In this document: in pieces, positions 7,426 to 16,003 of the stretch
How positions within the stretch are numbered: position 1 is the first letter of the stretch
Layout: every line of letters starts with the position of its first letter
IMG/VR virus record: IMGVR_UViG_3300021960_008373
Coordinates: 1 to 37,232 of that record
Source: a virus
Reading direction: 5' to 3' (one strand)
Length of the DNA: 37,232 bases
Notes under the pieces: generated by a model
The model's input: only the letters and a program-made list of their open reading frames with translations
Databases searched by the model: none
What the model was told of the DNA's origin: nothing
Translations under genes and position numbers: made by a program

Positions 7426-8117
7426 ATATTTATATAAGAGTAAGTGAAAATCAACAATCTATCAGCGGAGAAGAAAGATGGAACTCCTACGATAAAAGAA
7501 TGATTCTTAAAAAGTGTTGGAAGTCTCTTATGGCGAATGTAACACAAGAAGATTTTATATCTATATACCATCATAATGTTAGAGATAAAACACTCAAGTG
7601 GTTATCAGAGAATTGTGGAACATTACACACTTTTGTTAAGGTAGATTCTCTAGAAGAAAGTCTTACTGTTCCTTTAGATGATATAAAAGCATATTTAAAA
7701 ACAGAAGAAGACGATAAAAAACTAATAGCATTACTAGAAGATGATTATTTATGGGAGCCTGGTAGTTTAAGACTAATAAAACAAGCATCTTTACATTGGC
7801 GAGGCTTTATAGCCTCTAATGACACTCCAAAAAATTATTTAGAACCTAAAAAAGCACATGTATTTGTAGGACACGATAGATACTGGAGAACATCTTCTTT
7901 TATATCTTGGAATTTAATAGGCTCTACCTATATTTTTAATAAGTTTATTAATCATATAAAAAATGCTGGTATATTACAGGACATGGATAAGTTAAATGAA
8001 ATTTTAACAGAAACAGAATGTATTAACCCTTTACCTGGAGTAGCCACACACTGTAAAGAAGGAGATATGTCTCCACTAGTAGACTGGAATTTTATTTGGG
8101 AAGGTATCACAATATGA
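7422..8117 (+). CDS. Putative glycosyltransferase-like protein
   Basis: The 231-residue protein is not clearly assignable. The stretch KKLIALLEDDYLWEPGSLRLIKQA resembles the DXD-bearing strand of GT-A glycosyltransferases (acidic residues after a hydrophobic strand, then an aromatic and PG turn). It lacks signal peptide or membrane segments. It lies between two sugar-nucleotide SDR genes with 4-base overlaps on both sides, which supports a glycan role, but that is context rather than proof. Confidence 0.6.
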   Translation: MNIYIRVSENQQSISGEERWNSYDKRMILKKCWKSLMANVTQEDFISIYHHNVRDKTLKWLSENCGTLHTFVKVDSLEESLTVPLDDIKAYLKTEEDDKKLIALLEDDYLWEPGSLRLIKQASLHWRGFIASNDTPKNYLEPKKAHVFVGHDRYWRTSSFISWNLIGSTYIFNKFINHIKNAGILQDMDKLNEILTETECINPLPGVATHCKEGDMSPLVDWNFIWEGITI

Positions 8118-9130
8118 ACACTGTATATATTACAGGAGCAGCAGGGCTAATCGGTAGTGAACTAGTTAGACTCTTTTGTAGACATAACTGGAAAGTAAAA
8201 GCTTGCGACAATTTAATAGGAGGGTTAGAATCAAATTTAACTAGATTTTTAGATAATATTGATTATAAAAACTTTGACTTATTAGATTATGAAACTCTAA
8301 AAGAACATATGAAAGGATCACAAGTAGTATTACACTGTGCGGCACTTCCTTATGAAGGACTTTCTGTGTTTTCTCCTAAAATAGTAGCAGAAAATATTGT
8401 AGGAGGTACAGTTAGTGTAGCTTCTGCGTGTTTAGCAAATGGAGTAAATAAGTTAGTTAACTTTTCTTCTATGGCAAGATATGGAGGTCAGAAACCACCT
8501 TTCACTGAAGATATGCCACGTAGCCCAGAAGACCCATATGGATTAGCAAAAGCTCAAGCAGAAGAACATCTAGAATTATTAAATAAACTACATGGACTTA
8601 ATTTTTTTACTGTAGTTCCTCATAATGTTATTGGAGTAGGTCAAAGATATATGGACCCGTACAGAAACGTAGTGGCAATTATGATTAACCGTGTTCTTTT
8701 AAAGAAAACCATTATCATTTATGGAGACGGAGAACAAAAACGAAGTTTTTCTAATATTTCAGATTGTAGCGACGCTATTTGGAAACTGGTTAACTCAGAA
8801 AGAGATTTAACAGGAGAGGTATTTAATATTGGACCGGACGACAACGAAACAACAATTAAAGACCTAGCCCATAGAGTCGGACATCACTGTGGAATTTATC
8901 CAAGAATTGATTATTTTCCTGATAGACCTGCAGAAGTTAAAAATGCGTGGTGCTCTTCAGAGAAAATTAAAACACAATTTAACTATAATACTACAAAAAG
9001 TTTAGATGATACTATAGTAGAAATGGTTAACTGGATTGGAGAAAGAGGTCCAGAAGAATTCAACTACGCTCTAGATTTAGAGTTTACGACAGACAACACC
9101 CCAAAAACTTGGGTAGAAAGGTTAATTTAA
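8114..9130 (+). CDS. NAD-dependent sugar-nucleotide epimerase/dehydratase
   Basis: ATG 8114 overlaps the previous stop by 4 bases and starts MNTVYITGAAGLIGSELV, a complete nucleotide-binding motif; an in-frame start at 8096 is less likely. The 338-residue protein has LHCAALP, NFSSMARYG and DPYGLAKAQAEEH (Tyr-xxx-Lys), and the C-terminal substrate region (GDGEQKRSFSNISDC) typical of UDP-glucose/GlcNAc 4-epimerase relatives. Substrate uncertain. Its sequence is distinct from the SDR at 3413 and the RmlB at 6481, so the phage carries three SDRs in this region. Confidence 0.87.
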   Translation: MNTVYITGAAGLIGSELVRLFCRHNWKVKACDNLIGGLESNLTRFLDNIDYKNFDLLDYETLKEHMKGSQVVLHCAALPYEGLSVFSPKIVAENIVGGTVSVASACLANGVNKLVNFSSMARYGGQKPPFTEDMPRSPEDPYGLAKAQAEEHLELLNKLHGLNFFTVVPHNVIGVGQRYMDPYRNVVAIMINRVLLKKTIIIYGDGEQKRSFSNISDCSDAIWKLVNSERDLTGEVFNIGPDDNETTIKDLAHRVGHHCGIYPRIDYFPDRPAEVKNAWCSSEKIKTQFNYNTTKSLDDTIVEMVNWIGERGPEEFNYALDLEFTTDNTPKTWVERLI

Positions 9131-9131
9131 T

Positions 9132-9869
9132 ATGGCAACAGTTATTTGTCCCTACGTATTTCCAGAAGAAGTGGTTCCGCTAAAAAACGCGTTTTGGAAC
9201 TTAGATTGTATTTTTGAACAAGATACAGCAAAAATTGGCTCTGATATGATGTACCAAAAACTTTGGAAACAAACAGATGATGACATCGTAATTATTCATT
9301 CAGATATGCAACCAAAAGAAGATGATTTAGACAATCAATGGTATGAAGAGTTGATGAATTACGCAAAAAAATACCCAGAAGCAGGTATGATTGGGTGTAA
9401 ACTACTATACCCCGCAAAAAACGAAGCAGGAAAATTTTTAATTCAACATGCGGGGGGTAGAATTGATGAAGAAGGAAGCGCAGACCATTTTGGTAGTGGA
9501 TTCAGAATGGAAGATAAAAAGTTTTGGAAAGCACCTGAAGTTGACGAAGGTCAGTACGACAAAGTTAGAGAAGTAGCTTGGTGCACTTTTGGAGGCTTGT
9601 TTATTAGAAGAAAAGTGCTTGATGAGGTAGGAGATTTTGATCCTTCATTTGAGTACACCTATGAAAGGGATGTAGATTATTGTATGGAGGCAAGAAAAGC
9701 TGGTTGGAAAATTTATATGACGCCTGCTACTCTAATTCATTGGGAAAGTAAAGACAACAAAAGAGTGATGGGACAAAACCATTACGATGCACAAACTAGA
9801 AATAAACAAAGATTAAAAGACAAATGGTCTGGCACAGACCTATTTAAAACTTTAGACAGAGAGGTATAA
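9132..9869 (+). CDS. Family 2 (GT-A) glycosyltransferase
   Basis: The 245-residue protein contains IVIIHSDMQPKEDDL in the donor-binding region, WCTFGGLFIRRKVLDEVGDFDPSF and YERDVDYCMEARKAGWKIYMTPATLIHWES; the last two are the classic acceptor-side motifs of GT2 enzymes (ED-like acidic pair, then the basic ARKAGW). It would transfer a sugar from a nucleotide donor in the cytoplasm. The N-terminus is shorter than in full GT2 proteins. Start is one base after the preceding stop. Confidence 0.82.
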   Translation: MATVICPYVFPEEVVPLKNAFWNLDCIFEQDTAKIGSDMMYQKLWKQTDDDIVIIHSDMQPKEDDLDNQWYEELMNYAKKYPEAGMIGCKLLYPAKNEAGKFLIQHAGGRIDEEGSADHFGSGFRMEDKKFWKAPEVDEGQYDKVREVAWCTFGGLFIRRKVLDEVGDFDPSFEYTYERDVDYCMEARKAGWKIYMTPATLIHWESKDNKRVMGQNHYDAQTRNKQRLKDKWSGTDLFKTLDREV

Positions 9870-9870
9870 T

Positions 9871-10149
9871 ATGGACGAAGATAGCAATATCTTTGTAATA
9901 TCAAAAGACCAAGCAATAGAAATTTTACAAGAAAAAACTAAAAATTATTTCTCAGGAAATACTAATAAAGTTAATTCATTATATATAACTACTTGGCTAG
10001 TAATAGCCTCTGTAATAGGTATTGCTTGTTTAAGCGGAGCTGCCTTAATTATTTTAGCTGGTCCTTTCTTTCTAGTAGAATTTATTATAAGAAAGATATT
10101 TAATAGGAGAAAAAACTATGAAGACGATTACACAATTGACGAAGAATAA
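9871..10149 (+). CDS. Small membrane protein
   Basis: The 92-residue protein has a charged N-terminal third, then a continuous hydrophobic stretch from about residue 37 to 75 (LYITTWLVIASVIGIACLSG and ALIILAGPFFLVEFII), long enough for one or two membrane passes, and a basic then acidic tail (RKIFNRRKNYEDDY). I see no family signature. A holin is possible by size and shape but the surrounding genes are glycan genes, so I do not claim it. It overlaps the methyltransferase gene by 32 bases. Confidence 0.65.
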   Translation: MDEDSNIFVISKDQAIEILQEKTKNYFSGNTNKVNSLYITTWLVIASVIGIACLSGAALIILAGPFFLVEFIIRKIFNRRKNYEDDYTIDEE

Positions 10150-10822
10150 AATTATTGACGCATTTAAAGAGGCAGAGCAAGATAAATCAGGACTAAGAGA
10201 GTTTGAAAGAGACTTATACGGAGCTAGTGGTAGAAAAACTAGACATGCGATTAATAATATCTGTGGAGTAAAAGATAATCTTACTTATCTAGAACTAGGA
10301 GTTTATAGAGGTTCAACTTTAGTAGCTGCTAACTATGATAATAAACTAACTACTTATGCGGTAGATGACTTTACTATTGATATTAAGGAACCTAAACAGC
10401 ATAAAGAAAATGGATGGAATAACGCAAGACAAGCCACTAAAGAGCTGTTAGACAGGTATAACTTTAGTAATGTAAATATTATTGAAGAAGAAGCAAATTC
10501 TGTAGACACAAAAAAGATTGCAAAAAAAGTAGATATTGTTCACTATGATCTAGACGAACATCACGCTAGTGTCGAACAAGTGTTAAGACATTACCTTTCG
10601 GTTTTTGATAAACATACAATTTTAATGTTTTCAAATTGGAATTCAAATGGGGTAAGAAACTCTTTTGCTCAATTTAAGAAGACTCCCGGAATTGAAATAG
10701 AAATGTTATTCGAAAAACTTAGTACTGCGACAGCTGATAGTCTTAATTGGTATAATGGTTTTGCTGTTTTCTTATTTACACTAAATGCAAAGGAAGCTGA
10801 AAAAGAGGTAAAAAATGGTTAA
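10118..10822 (+). CDS. Class I SAM-dependent methyltransferase (Methyltransf_24-like)
   Basis: The 234-residue protein has YLELGVYRGSTLVAA as the SAM-binding motif I (ELGVYRGST), a following acidic VDDF, and VDIVHYDLDEHHASVEQVL as the post-motif strand with conserved acidic and histidine residues. This layout matches methyltransferases often found in polysaccharide and phage glycan clusters. AGGAG lies 8 bases before the start codon, inside the end of the membrane protein gene. The methyl acceptor is unknown, possibly a sugar hydroxyl. Confidence 0.75.
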   Translation: MKTITQLTKNKIIDAFKEAEQDKSGLREFERDLYGASGRKTRHAINNICGVKDNLTYLELGVYRGSTLVAANYDNKLTTYAVDDFTIDIKEPKQHKENGWNNARQATKELLDRYNFSNVNIIEEEANSVDTKKIAKKVDIVHYDLDEHHASVEQVLRHYLSVFDKHTILMFSNWNSNGVRNSFAQFKKTPGIEIEMLFEKLSTATADSLNWYNGFAVFLFTLNAKEAEKEVKNG

Positions 10823-11636
10823 AAAGTCTGTAATCTCTTTAATAAGTTATGATGCGCATTTGCTTCCTAATAGTATAAAAACATACTATGATTATGTAGA
10901 TGAGATTGTATTAGGACTAGATAAAGATAGAATTTCATGGAGTCATCAATCTTTTAAATTCGATGAAAATAAATTATGGTCTGAGCTAAAAAAGATTGAC
11001 ACAAAAGGTAAAATTTCTGTTATTGAAGAGTCTTTTCATCCTAGTGGTATAGCTATTGAAAATGATAATTATGAGAGAAATTTTCTAAAATCACAATGTA
11101 GTCATGATTGGATTATGTCTTTTGACGCAGACGAAGAATTAATTAATCCAAAAGAATTTTTTTATAATTGGTGTCCTCTTTTTGAGCCATACTATAAAAA
11201 ATGTGATATAGAATTTACTTGGTTTTTACCTTGGAAAGAGTTTGACGAAGATATTCTTATGATAGCAGAAGAAGATACTACTTTTGTTAAATCAGAGAGA
11301 CAAGGGTTTGCTACTCACAAAGACAATCAATACACTTATGCTAGATGGACTAATAATAATTTTAGAATTCATTCTCCTCTTTGTATTTTACATTGGAGTT
11401 TATGTAGAAAAGAAAGTGAGTTACATCAAAAAATTAATAATATAGGACATTCTGATCGAGCCGAACAAGATCCTTTTTTTGGAATTTGGCGACAAACTAC
11501 ATTACAAAACTACGAACAACTAAGAAATTTTAAAACCTCTGGATTAGGTGATCCAAGACAATGGGCAAGACTAACTAAGATTAAGAAAAACGAGCTTCAG
11601 CATATTTGTAAAACAGAAGCAGAAAGAGCATACTAA
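10815..11636 (+). CDS. GT2-like glycosyltransferase
   Basis: The 273-residue protein starts like short GT2 enzymes that lack a signal (VKKSVISLISYDAHLLPNSI...YYDYVDEIVLGLD) and has SHDWIMSFDADEELINP, where DADEE is the metal- and nucleotide-binding DXD motif. The rest is rich in aromatic residues and ends in a basic helix. It overlaps the methyltransferase by 8 bases and the next glycosyltransferase by 1 (TAATG). Donor and acceptor are unknown. Confidence 0.78.
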   Translation: MVKKSVISLISYDAHLLPNSIKTYYDYVDEIVLGLDKDRISWSHQSFKFDENKLWSELKKIDTKGKISVIEESFHPSGIAIENDNYERNFLKSQCSHDWIMSFDADEELINPKEFFYNWCPLFEPYYKKCDIEFTWFLPWKEFDEDILMIAEEDTTFVKSERQGFATHKDNQYTYARWTNNNFRIHSPLCILHWSLCRKESELHQKINNIGHSDRAEQDPFFGIWRQTTLQNYEQLRNFKTSGLGDPRQWARLTKIKKNELQHICKTEAERAY

Positions 11637-12796
11637 TGATTAATGTAGAAATTATAGGAAAATTTTATGACAATCATTCACTAGCTATTATTAATAGAAA
11701 ATTAGCTATTGGATTAGAGAAAGCAGATGATATTAATATATTTATCACTCCTTTAGATGCTTATAGCCCAGAGCACAAGACTAATAAAGATGAAATCAAA
11801 GTACTAAAAAAATTAGAAAGAAAGACAGAAACGGAGCCTGACATTCAGATTAGGCATACATATCCTCCAATTTGGAGATGGCCTTCTTCTAGTAAAACAA
11901 AAGTCATATTTATTCAACCTTGGGAATATTCAAAAATTCCCCTTGAGTGGCAATATAAATGGGAAAATTTTGCAGACGGAGTTATTACACCTAGTATGTG
12001 GACAGGTGATAAGTTCCTAGAGGCAGGACTAAATCCTGGAAGACTATTTGTTGTCCCTAACGGTTATGACGAAAAGATTTATAATAAAACTCCAGAAGAG
12101 TCTAAATTCTTTGATTCTAAAAAGTTCACTTTTCTTTTTGTAGGAAACCATCAAAGAAGAAAAGGACTTGATATTTTATTAGATGTATGGAAAGATGTTT
12201 TTGTTAAAGCAGATAATGTACAGTTGTTTATCAAAGATACTCCACAAATATACGGACAAAATAACTTATTATCACAAATTCTAAGATTGCAATATCATGT
12301 AGATTGTGGTAAAGTATTATATAATTCTGATTTACTATCCGACAAAGAAATGGCTAATATTTATAAAAATGTTAAAGTAGTAGTTCACCCTTATAGGGGA
12401 GAAGGATACGGAATGCATGTTCAAGAATCTGTAGCCTGTGGTGCATACCCTATAATTACAGATCAAGGACCTACAGAAGAATTTATACCAAGAGAAATAG
12501 GTGCTAGAATACAAACAAAAAGAAATCATGTTGATATTACCTCACCAGAATTGTTTGCTTTAAAACCGGGAGACAGTGTTACTGGAATGGGAGGACACTC
12601 TTGGGTACTAGAACCAGAAGCAGAAAATCTTAAGTTTCAAATGAGATTAATTTATCAACACCATGAACGTAAAGCTATAATTGATAAAGTTAAATCTTAT
12701 GATAACCCTAATAAATGGGATACAGTAATAGGTGGGTACAAAAATGCTATTATAAAGGTGTTCAGTAATGGAGAAAAACCAAGAAGAGAGGCCTAG
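11636..12796 (+). CDS. Family 4-type (GT-B) glycosyltransferase
   Basis: The 386-residue protein has the C-terminal GT-B half of GT4 enzymes: FTFLFVGNHQRRKGLDILLDVWKDV (donor phosphate site, with the RRKG basic cluster) and VHPYRGEGYGMHVQESVACG, ending with PIITDQGPTEEFI, the EX7E-type acidic motif region that binds the nucleotide sugar. The N-terminal half is the acceptor domain, with VITPSMWTGDKFLEAG linking them. Length is normal. It overlaps the Fe-S carrier gene by 29 bases. Confidence 0.88.
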   Translation: MINVEIIGKFYDNHSLAIINRKLAIGLEKADDINIFITPLDAYSPEHKTNKDEIKVLKKLERKTETEPDIQIRHTYPPIWRWPSSSKTKVIFIQPWEYSKIPLEWQYKWENFADGVITPSMWTGDKFLEAGLNPGRLFVVPNGYDEKIYNKTPEESKFFDSKKFTFLFVGNHQRRKGLDILLDVWKDVFVKADNVQLFIKDTPQIYGQNNLLSQILRLQYHVDCGKVLYNSDLLSDKEMANIYKNVKVVVHPYRGEGYGMHVQESVACGAYPIITDQGPTEEFIPREIGARIQTKRNHVDITSPELFALKPGDSVTGMGGHSWVLEPEAENLKFQMRLIYQHHERKAIIDKVKSYDNPNKWDTVIGGYKNAIIKVFSNGEKPRREA

Positions 12797-13220
12797 TCTC
12801 TGGGATTTTATGGAAGAGGCTCAGAAAAAATTAACTCTTGAAGAGAAAATTATTAGAGATTTTCACGGAAACAAACCTATAATTGATGATAATCAAATTG
12901 AAAACCCTTCTGTAGACGAAGAGTGTAAAAAGTATTTTACCTCTATCACAAATGAGGGAGATTTCATTAGAATATCAATTGAAGGCGGGGGTTGTTCAGG
13001 GTTCCAATATGCTTTTTATATTAATGAGCCTGAACTAGAAGACTCAGATATAATTATTAACGAAAATCCCAAAGTAGTTACAGATTGTGAAAGCATTAAT
13101 TATATGAAAGGAGCTATCATAAGATATGAAACAGCCCCTTTTAATCAACGGGTATACGTAGATAACCCAGGTGCTAAATCTAGCTGTGGTTGTGGGGAAT
13201 CTTTTGCTTATGACTTTTGA
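12768..13220 (+). CDS. A-type iron-sulfur cluster carrier (IscA/SufA/ErpA, HesB domain)
   Basis: The 150-residue protein has a phage-specific N-terminal extension of about 45 residues and then a full HesB domain. The three cluster ligands are present: C76 in EGGGCSGFQY and the CXC pair C140/C142 in SSCGCGESF. A-type carriers pass 2Fe-2S/4Fe-4S clusters to target enzymes. Marine phages are known to carry such genes. Here it could serve the three radical SAM proteins encoded upstream, which is inference. It overlaps its neighbours on both sides by 29 and 11 bases. Confidence 0.9.
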   Translation: MEKNQEERPSLWDFMEEAQKKLTLEEKIIRDFHGNKPIIDDNQIENPSVDEECKKYFTSITNEGDFIRISIEGGGCSGFQYAFYINEPELEDSDIIINENPKVVTDCESINYMKGAIIRYETAPFNQRVYVDNPGAKSSCGCGESFAYDF

Positions 13221-13833
13221 TTGGATAAAAAAAGAAAGCGGTCTTCCTTGGCTCCCTCTAAAGATAGGTCTTCCATATGAAGAAATGTTAGAAGAAGCTA
13301 AATCTATAAAAGAAAGATTTGTTTCACATCGGTCAGGAGATAGTAGAGGAGGGTATACTCACAGAGGTTGGAAAAGTTTATGTATTCACGGAGTGGAAGA
13401 ACACAAAACTAATCATTATACTTCTTATGGCTTTGATTCAAATGAAGATACTCCTTACCAATGGACAAAAGCAGCAGAGCTTTGTCCTATCACTACAAAC
13501 TGGTTAATTAATAAGTTCCCAATGGAAAAATATTTTAGAGTTCGTTTTATGTTATTAGAACCGAATGGTTTTATTGCTCCTCATAAAGATATAGATAAAA
13601 ATATGTTATCACCAGTAAATATAGCACTCAATCATCCTACTGGTTGTATATTTAAAATGGAGACTCACGGAGTAGTTCCTATGAAACCAGGCACAGTAAT
13701 GTTGTTAGATGTAGGAAATACTCATGCATATATTAATAAGTCGGATGAAGATAGATATCATATTATTATTCACGGTATAGAAAACGATAAGTATAGAAAA
13801 TTAGTAGAAGAAAGCTATAATAAATATGTCTAA
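13210..13833 (+). CDS. 2OG-Fe(II) oxygenase, aspartyl/asparaginyl hydroxylase-like
   Basis: I choose ATG 13210 (MTFDWIKKESGLPWLPL), within the end of the Fe-S carrier gene. The 207-residue protein shows EPNGFIAPHKDID with iron ligands H125 and D127, a HPTGCIFKM strand, then MKPGTVMLLDVGNTHAYINKSDEDRYHIIIHG with ligand H172 and the 2-oxoglutarate-binding arginine R182. This is the complete facial triad. Spacing resembles aspartyl/asparaginyl beta-hydroxylases. Substrate unknown. It overlaps the next gene by 8 bases. Confidence 0.78.
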   Translation: MTFDWIKKESGLPWLPLKIGLPYEEMLEEAKSIKERFVSHRSGDSRGGYTHRGWKSLCIHGVEEHKTNHYTSYGFDSNEDTPYQWTKAAELCPITTNWLINKFPMEKYFRVRFMLLEPNGFIAPHKDIDKNMLSPVNIALNHPTGCIFKMETHGVVPMKPGTVMLLDVGNTHAYINKSDEDRYHIIIHGIENDKYRKLVEESYNKYV

Positions 13834-15184
13834 TTATATAATCGGTATTTATGATGACAGAGATCAAATATATAAAAAAGATTTAGCAAATAGATATAAA
13901 GAATTAACTGAATTTTTTATTAGACATATGAGTTCTCCCACTCCCAGAGAATTACTTTATGGAACTTCTATCAATGAGGTTTTAAATAAAGCAATACAAA
14001 CAGAAAATACTCATTGTTTAGTAATGTCTATAGGCCACTTTATACAAAGTCCAAAATTTTTTAAATATATGGACACCTGGACAGATAATGTAGATTTTTT
14101 TATAACAGGACATATAATTGATAGAGATTCTGGTAACTCTCAAGAAAACAGTGATAATCATTACTACGGGCTTCATAAACAGTGTTTATTGGTTAATTTA
14201 AAATATTATAAAGAATTTGAAAACCCTGAGTGGGGTGTAAATGTGAAAGATTCTGGTATGCCAGAAAAAGTGGCAGTAGCTCAAAGAGCATCGGAGGATA
14301 TACATGATGATTATACTCCTTTATTTTTAAATCCTACTCAAGATACAAAAGTGTGTACTCCTTATGTAGATGGATGGAATTTTATAAACACTTCTTTAAA
14401 AAATAATTTAAAAGTATATAACTTTCACCCAAAAATAAGAGTTACTAAAAGATATGCATATCCTAACAAAGACTTAAATACACTAAAAGAGCAACTTGAT
14501 TGGATAGTAAACATATTAAATGGCGCTCCAGACTGTGTATTTTTCTGGAACACAGAGGCTATGTTTGATGTTAAAAAATATGCTAAAACTACTATTCATC
14601 CTGTAAAAAAATTATATTCGGTAGCAGCTGGGTTTAAACCTAACTATATGTTACACTCTATAGGGTTCGAAGAAGATACCGAAGTAATATACTTTGACTA
14701 TAGTAAACAAGCACTTAGTTTTAAAAAAGCTTTAATAGAACTTTGGGACGGAAGAGATTATCCTAATTTTTTAAGAGAAATAAAGAAAAAATTTAAAGTA
14801 AACGAGACTTTTGGCGCACAAACAGAAGGTAAGACATACGAAGACCTTTGGCAAAAAGAGCTAACTTATTGGGAACTAGAAGAAATTTTTTATGAACACT
14901 GGCAAAGATACAAAAAACTAAAACACACTTTTATACATTGTAATCTGTTAGAAAATCCAGAAAAAATAATTTCTAAAATAGATAATACTGATAATTCTTA
15001 TATTTGGTGGAGTAATTGTTTTCATACAGTAACAGCACATTACACTATGCCACTAAATGAATTAGAAACTTTATATAATAATTATTTAGAAAATATACAT
15101 AAAAACAATACTAATATAGTAGTATTCGGAGCAGACCATTTAGATAAAAAAATAGAGGGAGTTAGTATTAGTGAACTACTTTAA
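13826..15184 (+). CDS. Large protein of unknown function in the glycan operon
   Basis: The 452-residue protein has no signal peptide or membrane segment. It alternates hydrophobic strands and charged helices (TENTHCLVMSIGHFIQSP, DNVDFFITGHIIDRDSG, GAPDCVFFWNTEAMF, TNIVVFGADHL), which suggests Rossmann or GT-A-like domains, and it has many Trp, Tyr and His residues. A strand followed by FFITGHIIDRDSG could be a DXD-like site, but I cannot prove it. It lies between two oxygenases with 8- and 14-base overlaps, so it likely belongs to the same pathway. Confidence 0.7.
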   Translation: MSNYIIGIYDDRDQIYKKDLANRYKELTEFFIRHMSSPTPRELLYGTSINEVLNKAIQTENTHCLVMSIGHFIQSPKFFKYMDTWTDNVDFFITGHIIDRDSGNSQENSDNHYYGLHKQCLLVNLKYYKEFENPEWGVNVKDSGMPEKVAVAQRASEDIHDDYTPLFLNPTQDTKVCTPYVDGWNFINTSLKNNLKVYNFHPKIRVTKRYAYPNKDLNTLKEQLDWIVNILNGAPDCVFFWNTEAMFDVKKYAKTTIHPVKKLYSVAAGFKPNYMLHSIGFEEDTEVIYFDYSKQALSFKKALIELWDGRDYPNFLREIKKKFKVNETFGAQTEGKTYEDLWQKELTYWELEEIFYEHWQRYKKLKHTFIHCNLLENPEKIISKIDNTDNSYIWWSNCFHTVTAHYTMPLNELETLYNNYLENIHKNNTNIVVFGADHLDKKIEGVSISELL

Positions 15185-15728
15185 ACCTAATGTTACTATT
15201 ACAGGAAAGTGGGGAAAAGAAATAGAGAAGCTACCTTATATTTTTTGTAATGACTATGATTTAAAAGACGCAATTACTGCATGTGCTATAAAAAGTGCTA
15301 CAGGAGAGATTCAAGACTTATATAAGTCAGAACAAGAAGATATTCCATCAAATTATAAATACACTAGGCTGATGGAAATTCCTATTATCAATAAAGTAGT
15401 CGATTATTTTAAGTTTGATACAACTAGGATAAGAATATTTAAACAAGAGCCAAAACATTCTACCCCTATGCACATAGATAAAGACGACCCTTCAATTATA
15501 AGAATGTGGATGGCATTAAATGAAGATGAAAACTTTAAGTTCTTTTTTGGAGAAGAAAAAGAAGAAATAATTTTAAAAACTGGTGAAATAGTATTTTTTA
15601 ATCCTAATTATTTACATGGAGCAGCTAATTTAAGTAATAAAAATAGATATACCTTAAATATTTGTGGCAACCCTAACAAGTGGATAAAAGAATTATTAGA
15701 AGTTAAAGATAAGGTAATATTTTTATGA
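15171..15728 (+). CDS. 2OG-Fe(II) oxygenase-like protein
   Basis: Start is GTG 15171, with GAGGGA about 10 bases upstream. The 185-residue protein keeps STPMHIDKDDPSIIRMWMALN (H101 and D103 as iron ligands), GEEKEEIILKTGEIVFFNPNYLHGAANLS (H149) and NKNRYTLNICG (R159 for 2-oxoglutarate). This is a full catalytic set in a small double-stranded beta-helix fold. It is the third such enzyme in the window. Substrate unknown. Overlaps the next gene by 4 bases. Confidence 0.75.
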   Translation: MNYFKPNVTITGKWGKEIEKLPYIFCNDYDLKDAITACAIKSATGEIQDLYKSEQEDIPSNYKYTRLMEIPIINKVVDYFKFDTTRIRIFKQEPKHSTPMHIDKDDPSIIRMWMALNEDENFKFFFGEEKEEIILKTGEIVFFNPNYLHGAANLSNKNRYTLNICGNPNKWIKELLEVKDKVIFL

Positions 15729-16003
15729 TTGATATAGATGTTTTTAAAAAACCAAACGAAAATGTAGTAAAAGTTACTATGAGTGAGTTTAGAGGAAAAG
15801 TTTATGTACACATTCGAGATTATCAGATGGACGGCGATACTGGATACTGGTTTCCAACCAAAAACGGGTATGCCTTTATTGCAGAAGAAACAGACTCCAT
15901 CATACAAGCGTTAGAAGAAGCCAGTGAATCTTACGCTAAGTATTCTAGGAACCTAGATACTTTAGAACAACTGGAATTCAACTTTAAGGAAGAAAATGAT
16001 TAA
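15725..16003 (+). CDS. PC4/p15-like single-stranded-nucleic-acid-binding protein
   Basis: Residues 14-65 (VKVTMSEFRGKVYVHIRDYQ, then a GYWFPTKNGYAFIAEETDSIIQAL helix) follow the pattern of the PC4/p15 coactivator fold: strands with a KGKxYVDIRxY core, a PTKKG turn and a C-terminal helix. Such proteins bind single-stranded DNA as dimers. The acidic tail (LEQLEFNFKEEND) is like that of phage SSBs. A role in transcription or replication of this phage is inferred. It overlaps the following HTH gene by one base. Confidence 0.65.
   Translation: MIDIDVFKKPNENVVKVTMSEFRGKVYVHIRDYQMDGDTGYWFPTKNGYAFIAEETDSIIQALEEASESYAKYSRNLDTLEQLEFNFKEEND

Noticed and set aside
7422-8117. Naming this gene a definite glycosyltransferase
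   Set aside because: Only one DXD-like strand and the context support it, so it is kept as putative.
9871-10149. Holin call for the small membrane protein
   Set aside because: Size and hydrophobicity fit, but no endolysin or lysis gene is nearby and it is embedded in the glycan operon.
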